A stretch of DNA of 64,000 nt from Holothuria scabra (taxonomy: Eukaryota; Echinodermata; Holothuroidea; Aspidochirotida; Holothuriidae): positions 33,442,486-33,506,485 of the forward strand of contig CM074196.1 in the NCBI GenBank assembly GCA_037179385.1. Direction: 5' to 3'. Within the stretch, counting starts at the first letter, position 1, and each line of letters opens with the position of its first letter. The position numbers were made by a program, and so were the translations under genes. Of this stretch, positions 48,516 through 60,309 are shown piece after piece. The notes beneath the pieces are model-generated. The model was not told the DNA's origin. It did no database searches and worked only from the letters and a program-made list of their open reading frames with translations.

Positions 48516-50179
48516 TCAATCTTACTTATTCATTGCGGTCCTGCTAATTGATATAAAATCTTTTAATTTAACCAGCCCACTATTGGGCTTTGTATTTGCA
48601 AGATAAGATCTGTGCTATTTTAAGTCTATAATAACAGTGGTAGCAATGCTTCCCAAGGGAGCGATATCGTAACCGTGATTTTTTTTTTTTTTTTTTTTTG
48701 CCACACGTGGTCGATAAGCGTCTCGCGCGGCCGGGTCTTTTTATGGTTAGGAGTAAGATACGCAATTTAAACCGGAGCTAAAACAGTCCCCTCTCCAGAA
48801 TGAATAGTAATTAAGTTGGGTACACCGAAATCAACCAGTTACATTTTACATTACCCCGTGTGGTGCACTACAAAAGTTGGCATTTTGTTGCCATACAATA
48901 TGCTAGGGAAACGCATTTTATAGTTGGCATAAAGAGGACCCATACTCGTGGGCGTCAGAAGCGGGGGATCACGGAGTTTACGGGCGTCAAGTTTATAAAA
49001 TACTCACTTTGCAAAGTTTATACGGAGGCAAAGCCCTAGCAGCCCTGTGTGCCTTGTCAGAAATCACAAATTCATTTTAAATTTCAAAATTTTCTTAAGG
49101 TGTACCCTCACTTATGGGCGTCGGAAGCGGAGGATCATGGTGGAGTTTAAGGGCGTCAATTTTATAAAATGCTCAAAATTTTTCCCACATGCTTAGTTTC
49201 ATTGGATTTTTATTGCTATTCATAAACGGCATAAAATGTCAAAAAGTGAACAAAACTTCCCCTAAAATGATGCTAAAAGTCGTTAGGGTTCGTGGTGCGC
49301 TTCGTGTGTACCCATCTTTGTTTGGCTGCATGTATGTACTACCTGTAAGATAGCAGAAGATAGCATCTTTTTACATTTAAGTCACCTTCGAAATTCCCCC
49401 TTGAACCTCTTCCCCTGCGACGGCACCCTCAGTAACATGTAGCTACAAGCTACAAGAAAAAGGTTTACCCACAATCTACCATCACTCATAGTGCATTCTG
49501 GGTAGCATAAAAAGCTCAGTTTACGTAGATTTAGGGGAAGGAAGATAGCATTATGATGGTTTCACACGTCTTTATAACGTCTTCCCAAAATTATAACCAA
49601 TATGAAACGGTTGTACCAAGTAAACGGTTATAAAAATGAAACTGACATGCGATCATTGCTGTGAAAAACGAGATTTGCCCATAAATGGTATGTTACCGTT
49701 TTGAACGCGTGCAGCGCGAGAAAAAAAATGAAATTAGGCTCCCACGCCTATGACATTATCGAATGGGGCCAATTAGGGCTGTACTTAAAACCATGTTAGG
49801 TACCAGTAGTATGTTTGGTGTGAATAAACTGTATTCCAGATTCCTTGTCTGTTGAGTGCGGATACAATGTTGTTAGAAAAAATGCGGCAGTCTGGTTACA
49901 AGGTACCCAAGTACCGTACCCAAAATTCCGGGGCTTTCCTTCCCCAGCATGAGCTTAGCTACCCCACGGTACCGGATCGTTCCGATTTCATGGTTTGAAT
50001 CAAACTTATTCTTAAACCGAACCTTTTTTCACTTTCTGTCAGCCCCAATTTTCCGTAACTCCCCACCCGCTAGCGATACTACCGCAAAATGGTCATTATC
50101 AGGACGTTACCCCAAACCCAAACTGTGCTGGCAAAATAATTCCCACATGAGATCACTAGGAAGGAGGCGGTTGTTTTCA
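48516..50179. other. Interior of the Mutator-like element, no gene found
   Basis: Contains a poly-T tract near 48680 and two copies of a GGGCGTC-GAAGCGG-GGATCA block (48952, 49120) about 170 bases apart. No transposase or other recognisable frame. Confidence 0.4.
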
Positions 50180-50480
50180 TTCGTAGTTACTTCCGGGTCT
50201 TCCTTTCATAGTAGGGTGGGTCTTTTTTGTAGTTATTTCCGGGTCTTCGTTTTATGAAAGGGTGGGTCTTTGTTTTATAGTTAGTTTCGGGTCTTTGTTT
50301 TTAAGTTAGTTCCGGGTCTTCGTTTTATAGTAGGGTGGGTCTTTGTTTTATAGTTAGTTTCGGGTCTTTGTTTCTAAGTTAGTTCCGGGTCTTCGTTTTA
50401 TAGTAGGGTGGGTCTTTGTTTTTAAGTTAGTTCCGGGTCTTCGTTTTATAGTAGGGTTGGTCTTCACTTTATGGTTCCGG
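50180..50480 (+). repeat. Minisatellite, right arm of the Mutator-like element
   Basis: Units of TTCCGGGTCTTCGTTTTATA / GTAGGGTGGGTCTTTGTTTT, reverse complement of the left arm's units. Confidence 0.85.
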
Positions 50481-50525
50481 TTCTTAGGTCTCAGATCTTT
50501 TGTTTATAGACACCCGCTGTCAAAG

Positions 50526-53420
50526 CTCTCATAAGGTCCTTTATTACCTGTTGCAGAGCACAAAGAGAGTATCATCATACTCCTTTAAGAGTCATTACTC
50601 ACATCAATGCACATAGTAACATAACCATAGTCTCATGAAGGAATTTTTCCATCACTTACGTTTCGCAGACAGACTATATAAGTGCTAAGGGGAGCGCAAC
50701 CATTGCTTGGCACGGATCGTACAGGAAATTTAGAGAATTCTTATACACCCAAAAAGTGAAGTCGCAAGAGGCATTTGCCAGGCTTATAGGGGATCTAAGC
50801 AGTTGCTATTTTACATTTTTACTATTTTACTTAGAAATAATAGGAATAATAGTTTTTGCCCTGCCCTGAATGTGTAGCGAATTTTGGAATCTTGTTGATT
50901 TTTCAAGCTTACCGCGACTATGAAGTTTCTTTCCTTTTTTCAGGCGTATCTCTTTAATATTTCGGGCAGCCCTATGAATATTCCGAAAAACCATGCCTTC
51001 TTTTATAAATGTAAGTGGCTGTCCGAATTTTCCCAAAATTCGCGCCAGAATTTTTGATTTTGCAGAAATTTGGGAGGGCAGTCTTCCCCCCCTTTCTCCA
51101 CCTATAAGTCACTCTTGGCTTTAACAAAAGACTCCCTTGGCGAGGTGGTTTGCTCAAATCAAGGTCGCAGATAAATTTTATTGCATTCTAAAGCTTAAAC
51201 TGATAACGAGTGTCTTGTCATGTAGTATGGGGTACTCTCCATGGCCTTTAACAGACGCCATCTTGTTGTTAACGAGCAAATCTCACTTCTTTTTTTCCTA
51301 GATTCCCAGGGCCCTTACTGTTTCCCGTCACATGTTACCGGTGGACGTGGCATGTCACCTTATCTCAGTTCCACGTGCACGCTGTAACCCATTTTTTTCA
51401 AGGTGTGGCCAATTTCACCCTTTACAGCCTCCTCGTTGGTTATTTAGATCAGCACACTCATTTATATTCATTTAGTCTGGTGCGTCATAACTTTTGACCA
51501 ATCAGGGGACTGCAATTAGTAGGCTACTAGGATTTTCCCACAACCCTCGTGGTTCGAAAGTAGGAGACAAGCTCCCGGTCCGCAAGTTAGACAATCGTGC
51601 AGTAGACACTGAAGGATAAACCTGTAACGTTAGTCACCATGTATATAGTTAAATTTTATTGATTCTTCTTTCTCTGTTAATCAAACTGGAATAAAAAACT
51701 CTAATCATCTTGAATCGGAAATAAATCTTCTTCTCGCCTAGTGACTCTCAACTCGTATCGCCTACACAATCGCAATATCCCCGCACTAACCTTACTTTAC
51801 AGTATGTAATTGAAAGGTAAGCCTAGTCTTCGACCAGTTTTTCCCAGGACCGAGTCACCATCCCGCACGTTATTTTGACCTTTTGACCCTCCCAAACTCC
51901 TGAACTTATGGAACGCTTCTTGGCAAAAAAGATTGTAACTACGGTAGGTCCCCAGGGTTTGGACTATTTTGCAAGAAGTAAGAAACCCACTATCCTAAAT
52001 GAGCATTCCTCAGAATAAAAATTTCTGGCGCGTGATAAATTAACGTTGGTTTGATGCGGTGGTGCTTAACTTAAATATAGTCATTTCCCCTCGTACATTT
52101 TCGCCCAGTTGCCAGCAAAGGTTGTTGCCTACTTACCTTTGTGCCAGACTACATAACATAGGCGGCGGAAGCGGGGCCAGAGGGGTCTGCCCCATCCCCA
52201 CGATTTGTTTTATGAGATTTTTGGGTGGCATGGGCCTCGAATAACTGAATGTCGCAAAATAAATTTTAAGTTGCTTTTATTACATTTCGGCTATTCTTTG
52301 GCTTAATAATTACTTTTCAGAGTGCAAAAGTTGTAAAGCTTCCCGGGGTTCCCCCTGGACCCCCAAGTTAACGATAACCTGTAGGAGTTTACTTTCGCCC
52401 TTTAATAAGTTAAAACAAAAATTTGGCAAACTATCTTTCTTTTTTCAAATTATCCTTCTTCTTTTCATATCACGGCCTTTTAAACATACTGAGCGAGGGG
52501 CATGTCCACGGTACCCTTCTTGGCCCCAATGACACACATTTGCCCCATTAATAATGTCCCTTTCAGGGTTATTAAAAAATACCTATACAAAGGTACATCT
52601 TTGCTTCCATCAAGTCCACTAAAACGCCTGAAATGTTAGAGCTCCCGGGGCCCTATTGCGGCCCCTGGACCCCAAGCATACTACCTTGGGAGTTTAAATA
52701 GAACTCCCTATTGATAAAATGCCCCCAAACACTTTGGATCTCTTAAAACGCCCTGTCTCAAATTATAATTCACAAGTTCAACTTTGAGTAGCTTCAACAT
52801 TTTGGCTTTGCCCCCTAAAATTACTCTAAAGTATGTTTCTCCTTAATCAAATGCCATAGTACTTCACGATTCCATTCTCGTCCCTTACTCACCCCACTCC
52901 TGAATTAAATTGATAGTATAGTCTGTATAGAATCCTTAATTTAAATATGTTTTTCAACCATTTCGGAGCCTCTCAAATGACTAAAATCGCTGAGTTTCCG
53001 GGGGCTTCGCCCCTGAGCCAACACCTCCCCTAGACCGGGCCCCTGGACCTCACGTCGATGGGGTTTTGCGTAAACCGGACGCTTTACGGCGTCAACATTA
53101 TGTCGTCTGCGAAAACGTGTACCCCCTCCAATAAAAAAAACATCTTCCGCCTCATATGCATAATTCCACCGTCGTTTACCACGAACCATTCGTGTCCTCT
53201 GCAATTCTCCACTCCTTGGGGCCAGAAGGGCTGCCGTGTCGGCGATGGGGGGGGGGGTCGTAGAGAACAACCCTCTAGGCTCTCCGTATCTAGGAGTCCG
53301 AAAGCTCTTTTTTGTGATAAAATATTTCTTGAAATACGTAAATCCAGAACAAGAAATATCAATTTTATGGACGTTCACTACGCGTCAACTTATGGTGGCG
53401 CTCCGCTAATATAGTAACCC
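50526..53420. other. Non-coding stretch with MITE scraps
   Basis: 50675-50740 holds one diverged 'GGAGCGCAACCATTGCTTGG' hAT-interior unit. From about 52160 to 53050 phrases such as GGCGGCGGAAGCGGGGC and CCCCTGGACC-C recur, which look like a decayed repeat. A poly-G run is at 53247. No gene was found; frames near 52.9-53.4 kb lack any recognised motif. Confidence 0.35.
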
Positions 53421-53424
53421 CCAC

Positions 53425-53755
53425 CGACCCCGGTCGGGAGTTCAAGTCCTGGCCGAGTCATACTAGCCCTCGAAAAGCGCCGTGTGTTCGTTTCATGGCC
53501 TAGGCTCAGTTCCACTCACAACACAGAGGAATGAGCCTAGGCCCTGAAACGAACACACAGCCCTGTTCGAGGGCTGATTCATACCGAAGACTTGAAAACG
53601 GAACCTGCTGCTATTATTCTTGGTGCTCAGCACAAGCAATGGAGCAGGGAAAACAAGTCAGTGCGCCACAACTAAACAAAAGCCATGTCCGGCTAGACTT
53701 TTACCAATTGGTTAGAAACTGGGCCTTAAAACTCTATCGAACCTTACTGAACAAT
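53425..53755 (+). repeat. tRNA-headed SINE, copy 5, interrupted
   Basis: Plus orientation: head with GGGAGTTCAAGTCC (B-box-like), then CATACCGAAGACTTGAAAA, GGTGCTCAGCACAA, GGAAAACAAGTCAGTG, and tail CCAATTGGTTAGAAACTG. A hairpin element (53463-53577) separates head from body. Confidence 0.65.
53463..53577. mobile_element. ~110-bp foldback hairpin nested in the SINE
   Basis: AGCCCTCGA...GTGTGTTCGTTTCA and GCCTAGGCTCA on the left are matched by their complements on the right, giving a stem of about 44 bp with a few mismatches and a ~22-base loop. TCATA lies on both sides (53458-53462 and 53579-53583). The flanking SINE parts are contiguous in other copies. Confidence 0.75.
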
Positions 53756-54520
53756 TGACAAAATTCCTGGCTACACCACTGTCCTAATACGATACAGTGT
53801 AGTAGTAAAACTATCGTTAAGCCAAGATCAAACGTCAGGCCTAACGGATCATTAGACAACGTTCTAAAAACTTACTTCACATGTCTCTCTTTACAATGTA
53901 GGTCCTACCACTACACAAAAAGGATGACAAAGCCTTAACGTAGGAATATATGTAATCCTACCTCCAAAACAGACGAGTCATGACGAAATATCATCAGTTG
54001 TTTTGTACTCTGTCTGTCTGTGTACAACTTAAGTTAGTTCAGCAGTAGTGTTTTCTCAAGTTGGTTGATTTCGATTTACAAAGAGCGTATCATAACCAGA
54101 CTACCTTCCCACCTCCGTCACACTGATATGACCAGAATAAAGGTTAGGATTACTCTTCATGCATTACACGAAGGGGATTCCGAGCACAGGTGAACGAAGC
54201 ATTATAAATATATACCGCACAGGAATATTTGTGTTATATATTTATGTGTAGGATACTTCCGATTCCTTCCTGGATATTCTCTTCTCGTCTACGGCTCAAT
54301 AAATATCAATGCTTTAAACTGGTTTGCGTTGAACACAAAATTTCTTGTTTAGTGCAGTAGGAGATTCAATTGTATGAAAGGTTCCTTCCTTTTCGCGAGG
54401 CCACTGTGATTATTGCATGAACTGTTGTATGGCATAGGTAAGGCGTCCTTGCCACAAGGGTCACTGTAACTGTTAACGTTAGGCCTTTTAAAAGCATCAT
54501 AATAAAGCCGTCCTGTTAGC
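53756..54520. other. Non-coding stretch, nothing recognised
   Basis: No gene, RNA or repeat boundary was seen. Confidence 0.3.
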
Positions 54521-54526
54521 TGCTAT

Positions 54527-54782
54527 AGACGAATCCGATTAGAGCTTGTTTTTAGTGACTGTAGGCCGCCATTAGTGGGGTCAACCAGCCAAAAATGTCT
54601 ATATTTATTGTTTACATGAATTTCAAACCCTCAAATTTAGTGAAATTTGAGAATTCTAGATAAAAATTAGTGTACAACCATCCATGATAGTAAGCAAGAA
54701 AATCAAGAGATTTAAGGGTGACGGACCCCAGTAATGGCGGACTGAAATCAGACCATCACTTGCTGTCCGGATTCGAGTGTAG
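54527..54782 (+). mobile_element. ~250-bp MITE, copy 4
   Basis: Begins CTATAGACGAATCCGATTAG and ends TGCTGTCCGGATTCGAGTGTAG; internal blocks as in the other copies (TTTTTAGTGACTGTAG, CCATTAGTGGGGTC, GACCCCAGTAATGG). Confidence 0.65.
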
Positions 54783-54839
54783 GCCATTGTAGGACCTTTT
54801 TTTTTATTTTTTTTTTTGGATAATAACCAGGATTGAAAT

Positions 54840-55075
54840 TAAAGGGCAGGAACAGCCTCACCCCAAACTTATTTTAAAGCAATGCCTGAACCTCAACATT
54901 TTCTTCTTATTTCTCTTCAAATTATCTTCATAATGTTTAGGACTTTAGCATTGCATATCCACTGAAAAAACGCACAGGAACGTTACCCCTAGTTAATTTT
55001 CACATTTGAGGAGAAAAAATATTGTCACATGACTCTCAAGAGCAAATCATGAAACAGAACAGCCTACTACGTACA
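54840..55075 (+). repeat. Dispersed repeat family D, partial copy
   Basis: Matches 43570-43770 through the blocks GAGGAGAAAAAATA, CACATGACT and CAAATCATGAAACA. Confidence 0.45.
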
Positions 55076-55384
55076 CAAGTTTTCCAAGTTGGGGAGTCCA
55101 TTTTATGATATCTTGATGGCGTTGTAGCCTACAACAAATTAAATCCCTTCATGCTACCGTGACCTTGGGTGGCAAAGTGCCTCTATACATCCAGGTGTGA
55201 CGATCACAGTTTATATTTCCCTTCAGTATTTGGAAAGGTGAGGGGACCAAAACATACCTTTGCCCCCTCTTGTGAAAGTGAGGGGGCGAATCGCACCCTT
55301 TCCCTCATTGCTTCGTTTATGAATCCCTCCTCAGCCACTTTCCCAATTTCTTCAAACTAAAACATTCAAAGTTCAAACAAAACT

Positions 55385-55950
55385 AGGCAAACATGAACAA
55401 AGCCACCCATAACCAGCCAGAACCAGCCACGCGTACAAAACCACCCAAAATCAGCCAAAATTTGTGGTTTGCCTGGTTTTGCACGTTTCCCTGGTCTTCG
55501 ACGGTCAGTTTCACTGAGTGGGGGTATGTAAAAAAGTAAACCAGCCAAAATAGCTCAGATGCTTGCAAAGCCTCCGTGGAATTCCCAGATCGTTTTGCCT
55601 TTTAAAGTCCTCTTCCTTTAATCTTTTTTATATGATTCCATTTACTTATTTGTTAAGAAAAGCAGACAAATGGTTTTAATTATGACAGGAATTTATAAAA
55701 CCTCTACTCGTCAAGATGGAGTGTCTTTTATGTTTCACTTAATTTGCATGTTAGGTAAAAACCTGTAAAAACGGAATTTTGTAACATTAAGTTCACTTAT
55801 TTTCCCGAAATTTGTTCAAATTATACCAATGTAAAAATGCGACTCTGACGTAAACGTCTGCTAAATTTTGAATGGTTTAGGGGTTTAGGGTCGTTTTGGG
55901 TGGTTTTGGTTGGTTCTGTGTGGTTTGGGGGTTTTGGCTGGTTTCATATA
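55385..55950. repeat. AACCAGCC / GGCTGGTT inverted pair
   Basis: The left cluster (55390-55550) of AACCAGCCA and CCACCCAAAA is complementary to a right cluster (55870-55950) of TTTTGGGTGG and TTGGCTGGTTT. It may be a MITE of about 560 bases; no target duplication was confirmed. Confidence 0.4.
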
Positions 55951-56403
55951 TGCAAATGCCCGAGTCAGACTAGAGTCTTTGAAATCGTGATTCGGAGTCG
56001 GACTCGTGCCATAACAATACTAGGTATGAAGGGATATGACATTAATTTTTTTAAAGGTAAAGGCTTTTGAACAGAGGTTGAGCACGACTCACGACTCTAT
56101 GTTGCCCACAGCAATAAACAAGGAAAAAATTCTGGCGAAATCAGGGGTTGATGCCTCAGAGAATATGACACATGCACAGCATTAATCAGATTATGTCTCA
56201 AGCAAGTTACAAGGACATACCGGTCAGAGATTATTGAAGTTGATGGGTGGGAATCACAAAGAACGTTTGCAACTTTTTATTAAAAAAAAACAAAACAAAC
56301 AACGTTAACAAATGTTGGAGTGTGGTTTGCGAATACCGAACAAGGAAGAAAACAAAATGCAGTGCAGATAAAGCATGATGAAATTGAATTAATCAACATC
56401 TGT

Positions 56404-56984
56404 TTTGAAGGCATTTCCTGGAGGCAAAAGTCATTTACTTTAAAAATATGCGAAAAACTTTTCTCTTACAGAATGTGAAATTTGCATCTCAATAGCTTTC
56501 AGCATTTTGAAGATACCAATTTTCAAATTAATGCATTCTTTGTTGAGAGTTGGTGCATTATGGGAAATCTGAGATGTCATCGCGGCACATTCATTTGCCA
56601 TCGTATTTAATTTTTTTTTACAATTTTTGCCGCTGCAGGGAATAGTAAGCGACACTTTTTTGCTATAATCCACATATAATGTAGAGATCTGCTGGAAAAG
56701 ATATTCAAACATTCCAACAGTATAGTATTTCAAGGACAAGTAGGACATTCCATAATAAAGAAAAACAAAAACAATTTGGTCCAATGTGCCCACATTATGC
56801 AACTTTCTGTGGCTTTGTTGAAATGGAGGCGCTTTTTGCTCTTTTACAAAGAAACATTTTTTAAAGTGAGATATCTTGAGTTAGGAAAATGGTATTGCAA
56901 CAGGGTTTGGGGGACGGACGTGGTGTGGAATATTTTTGCCTTTCTTATGACAGCCAAGTGAAAGGCCACTTCAATATGCCTTAA
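56404..56984. mobile_element. TTAA-flanked MITE-like repeat, copy 2
   Basis: Left end TTTGAAGGCATTTCCTGG, right end CAATATGCCTTAA. The interior matches 16955-17537. The left border has decayed, so only the right TTAA remains. Confidence 0.5.
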
Positions 56985-57042
56985 AGTCAAGCTTTGAGAA
57001 GACGCTGTTGATTATTATCAGACAAGTAGCATACAGATAAAG

Positions 57043-59120
57043 AGTTTTATTAACAAACTTATTGATCCTAATCAGACTGGGTTTATCAAAGGTCGATTTA
57101 TCGGGGAAAATATCCGTTGTATTTTAGATATGATAAATTATACCGATGCAATGTCTATTCCAGGTTTTATGGTCTTTGTTGACTTTGAAAAGGCCTTTGA
57201 TAAAGTAGAGTGGGATTTCATATTCAAGGTTCTTACTTTTTTCAACTTCAATGAAAATTTCATACGTTGGGTGCGAATTTTATATGTCAGTTCAACTGCT
57301 TGTGTGAGTAATAATGGCTTTACTTCTCAATATTTTCCAATTAGAAGGGGGGTTAGACAGGGTTGCCCGTTAAGTCCTTACATCTTTATTTTATGTGCTG
57401 AGGTATTTGCCTTAAAAATTAGAAATAGTAATGTAATACGAGGCATTCGAATTGATGGTTACGAAATGCGTTTGGTTCAGTATGCTGATGATACTACTCT
57501 CTTTTTGGATGAAAGTGAGAATAACTTGACCGAAATCAGTAACATTTTTTATCTTCTGCAAAGTTGTTCAGGTTTAACAGTAAATTATGACAAAACCAAT
57601 GTATTCCCACTAGGACCATTACAAGGTAGTAAACTACGCTATTTTGATAATTTTAACTTTAACTGGACCACTGGTCCAATCACCGTGTTGGGTATCACTA
57701 TCAAAAGGGGTGATGATAACCTCTTTCGACTCAATTTTATGCCGAAGCTATCCCACCTAAAATCAATCCTTAATTTGTGGTCCCAGCGCGACCTTACTCC
57801 AATAGGTAAAATCACTTTGATAAAAACTTTTGCCCTATCTCAATTTGTATTTTTATTTCAAGTTCTTCCAAACCCCCCTTTAAACTTTATTAAGAATTTG
57901 GAGTCGACTTTATACAAGTTTATTTGGGGCGGTAAGCCGGACAAAGTTCGGCGCAATACAATGATTAATCCTATCAGGGAAGGAGGTTTAAATGTCACCC
58001 ATTTGAATAGCTTTATTCTTGGTTTAAAGTGTACTTGGGTTAAACGGTATGGGGAAAGAAGTGACGCTCATTGGGTTAATTTTTTTGATTATTATTTGAA
58101 AATGTACGGTGGTATTTTCCTATTTAATTGTAATTTTAAGCAATCAGATGTGAACACTGGCAATGACTTTATCAATGACATCTGTCATGCATGGGCTGTT
58201 TGTAACTATAAGATTCCATCGTGTGACTTTGAGCAGCAAATTCTTTGGAATAATTCCAATATAAAAGTAAATAATAAGATAGTTCTGTACAAACAATGGT
58301 ACGACAATGGTGTTACTTATGTAAAGGATATACTTGATGACGATAACAAATTTTTGTCTTTTGCCCAGTTTCAAAACCAATTTAATATACGCTGCTCTTT
58401 TTTGATGTTCTTCGGAATTATTCATGCCATCCCTAGTGCTTGGAAAAGAGGTTTTAATATAGATAGACAACCACCTGAAACTGATTCTTTACTTTTAAGA
58501 CTACAGCGTTTACCTTACCCTTCTCGTTTTATCTATACTATCTTAAGACAACAACATTCTTTGCCTCCTAAAGCAATTACAAAATGGCAAAACGTCTTTG
58601 AGTTATCGGAGGAGCAATGGAATAATGTTTTTCTTATCCCTAATAGGTCAATTAGTGACAGTAAGATACTGTACTTTCAGTTTCGGTTTATTCATAGGAT
58701 TCTAGGTACAAATTATTATTTATCTAAGGTTAACAGGAAGGAAAACCCAAGGTGTACTTTCTGTGGGGAAAATGACGAAACGATAGACCACTTGTTCTGG
58801 GGGTGCAAATATATTTCAAATTTTATTTTAGATACTGAGCAAGCTGTGATCGGTAAACAATTTTGTTTTACGAAACAAGATTTCTTTTTTGGGTATAAAT
58901 TAATTCTTAGCCATCCATACAATTTTTTGATTTTCCATGTAAAGTACTTTATCTTCCAAAACGATTATTAGGTGAGATTCCCACTGTTAATGAATTTATT
59001 TATAAATTTAAGTTTGCTTTACAAGTAGAACAGTATTTGTATAAATGCAAGTCCCGTCAGAAAATTTCTTTTGAGCTATTAAGGAACGCATTTGGGAATA
59101 ACAAATTCTTATGTGAGTAA
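57043..59120 (+). pseudogene. LINE reverse transcriptase, truncated and shifted
   Basis: Open from the truncation point. It reads DPNQTGFIKGRFIGENIR, VFVDFEKAFDKVEW (motif A), RRGVRQGCPLSPYIF (motif B), LVQYADDTTLF (motif C, YADD box), then the thumb and a long C-terminal region with the knuckle CTFCGENDETIDHLFWGC. The catalytic acids are all present. The main frame ends at TAG 58969-58971, but a neighbouring frame continues with LLGEIPTVNEFIYKFK to a stop near 59120, so a one-base shift occurred near 58945-58960. The N-terminal endonuclease and ORF1 were lost by truncation. It is similar to the fragments at 17.8 and 20.3 kb. Confidence 0.88.
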
Positions 59121-59624
59121 AAATTTATATTAGAGTCCCCCAATACTTCCCTGTTAATTTTATGTTGATTACTGAGTCAAAACTGTTAAATGTTTCGTAC
59201 AAAAATTCATTTTACAGTATGTTAACATAGTCATTATATACAGCCATGGCACAAAAGTTAAACGTATATAAATATGAAGTCTGAAAGTTGAATTTATGTA
59301 GCCTTGAAAGTTTAAGTTTGTACGCACAGCATATTGCCATGGTTATGATAATGGTTATTATTTGAAATTATATATGTGAATCAACTAAGTAAACTTTAAC
59401 ATTTAAGACATATCTATATATAGATAGACAGGTATTGACCTGTGCTATTTATTGAGCTGTGTCATTCCATTATGTTACGCTATCTCATTATGTTAGAAGC
59501 CAACTTTTAAATCATTCAGTATAACGACAATATGACTTAATGCAATTCAAAATATGTGCCATGTAAATTTGTATATATAATACGATCAATCAGAATAAAG
59601 AAGATGGTAAAAAAGAAAAAAAAA
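57043..59624 (+). mobile_element. 5'-truncated L1/Tx1-like LINE
   Basis: A 10-bp duplication ACAGATAAAG flanks it (57033-57042 and 59625-59634). The 3' end has an AATAAA signal (59594-59599) and an A-rich tail. It starts inside the reverse transcriptase, as expected from incomplete reverse transcription. 59121-59600 is 3' untranslated sequence. Confidence 0.85.
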
Positions 59625-59634
59625 ACAGATAAAG

Positions 59635-60309
59635 CTTAAGGAAATCAAACTTTGTTTAATGCCATTTATATACCCCCACAGTCAGACAGTTGTGTTTTAA
59701 ACCCACCCCTAAGTATCTTGAACATGTTTGTTCTTGAACTTTCCAACCTTGAAGATGAGAGTAATCCCTTCATGTGTTCTTCTCATATCATTCCTCCTTC
59801 AAGTGACATTTTTCCCCCTGTGGACTCTGGGTTGAAGAATATGCCCAAGGTATTTCTCGCCTGTCGTAAGAGGCGACTGAAAGAAAACCAAACTTGCACT
59901 TGAACCACACTTGAAAATAAATTTGAACTTTTCATCGAGTTAACTGACGCTATGGTATATAACACAATCGTGTTGATGTGTCGTTAAATCATCATCTCAT
60001 CCCACTACCTAAGTGACATTTGGTGAAAAACTATCAAACTTCACCTTAGGACTCGTTGAATAACAGATAGTAAAAGCAGTTATTGCACAGCAGGGGGGGT
60101 TCGGTAATTATTGAACAGTAATCCACTGTAAGCAACCTTAAGCTTGTTGAGTCAATTTTCAGGGAAAATTTGTAGAATGTAAAGCGGATGTTTTTCATTC
60201 GTTTTGTTTTAGCCCCCGCCCACCGAAAAAGAGGGAAAAAATAGAAATGCCAGCAGTATTTACTACAGGCAATAGATATGAAATATGCCTTTAACATTTA
60301 TCCCAAGCA
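59635..60309. other. Non-coding stretch, nothing recognised
   Basis: No gene or repeat boundary was seen. Confidence 0.3.

Larger units (their letters stand above)
47085..50515. mobile_element. Mutator-like foldback element, 3.4 kb
   Basis: Ends are GGATGTCTATAAACAAA and, inverted, GGGTGTCTATAAACAAA. A perfect 10-bp duplication GCTGTCAAAG lies at 47075-47084 and 50516-50525. Nine- to ten-bp duplications and long inverted arms are typical of Mutator-like elements. Both arms consist of the same minisatellite in opposite orientation. The middle (48516-50180) shows no transposase. A hAT-like element is inserted in the left arm. Confidence 0.7.

Noticed and set aside
48310..48519. Repetitive serine/glycine-rich protein
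   Set aside because: It is a frame across the minisatellite arm of the Mutator-like element.
52941..53414. Frames of 92-145 codons on both strands
   Set aside because: Mutually overlapping, low-information sequence in a decayed repeat with a poly-G run.
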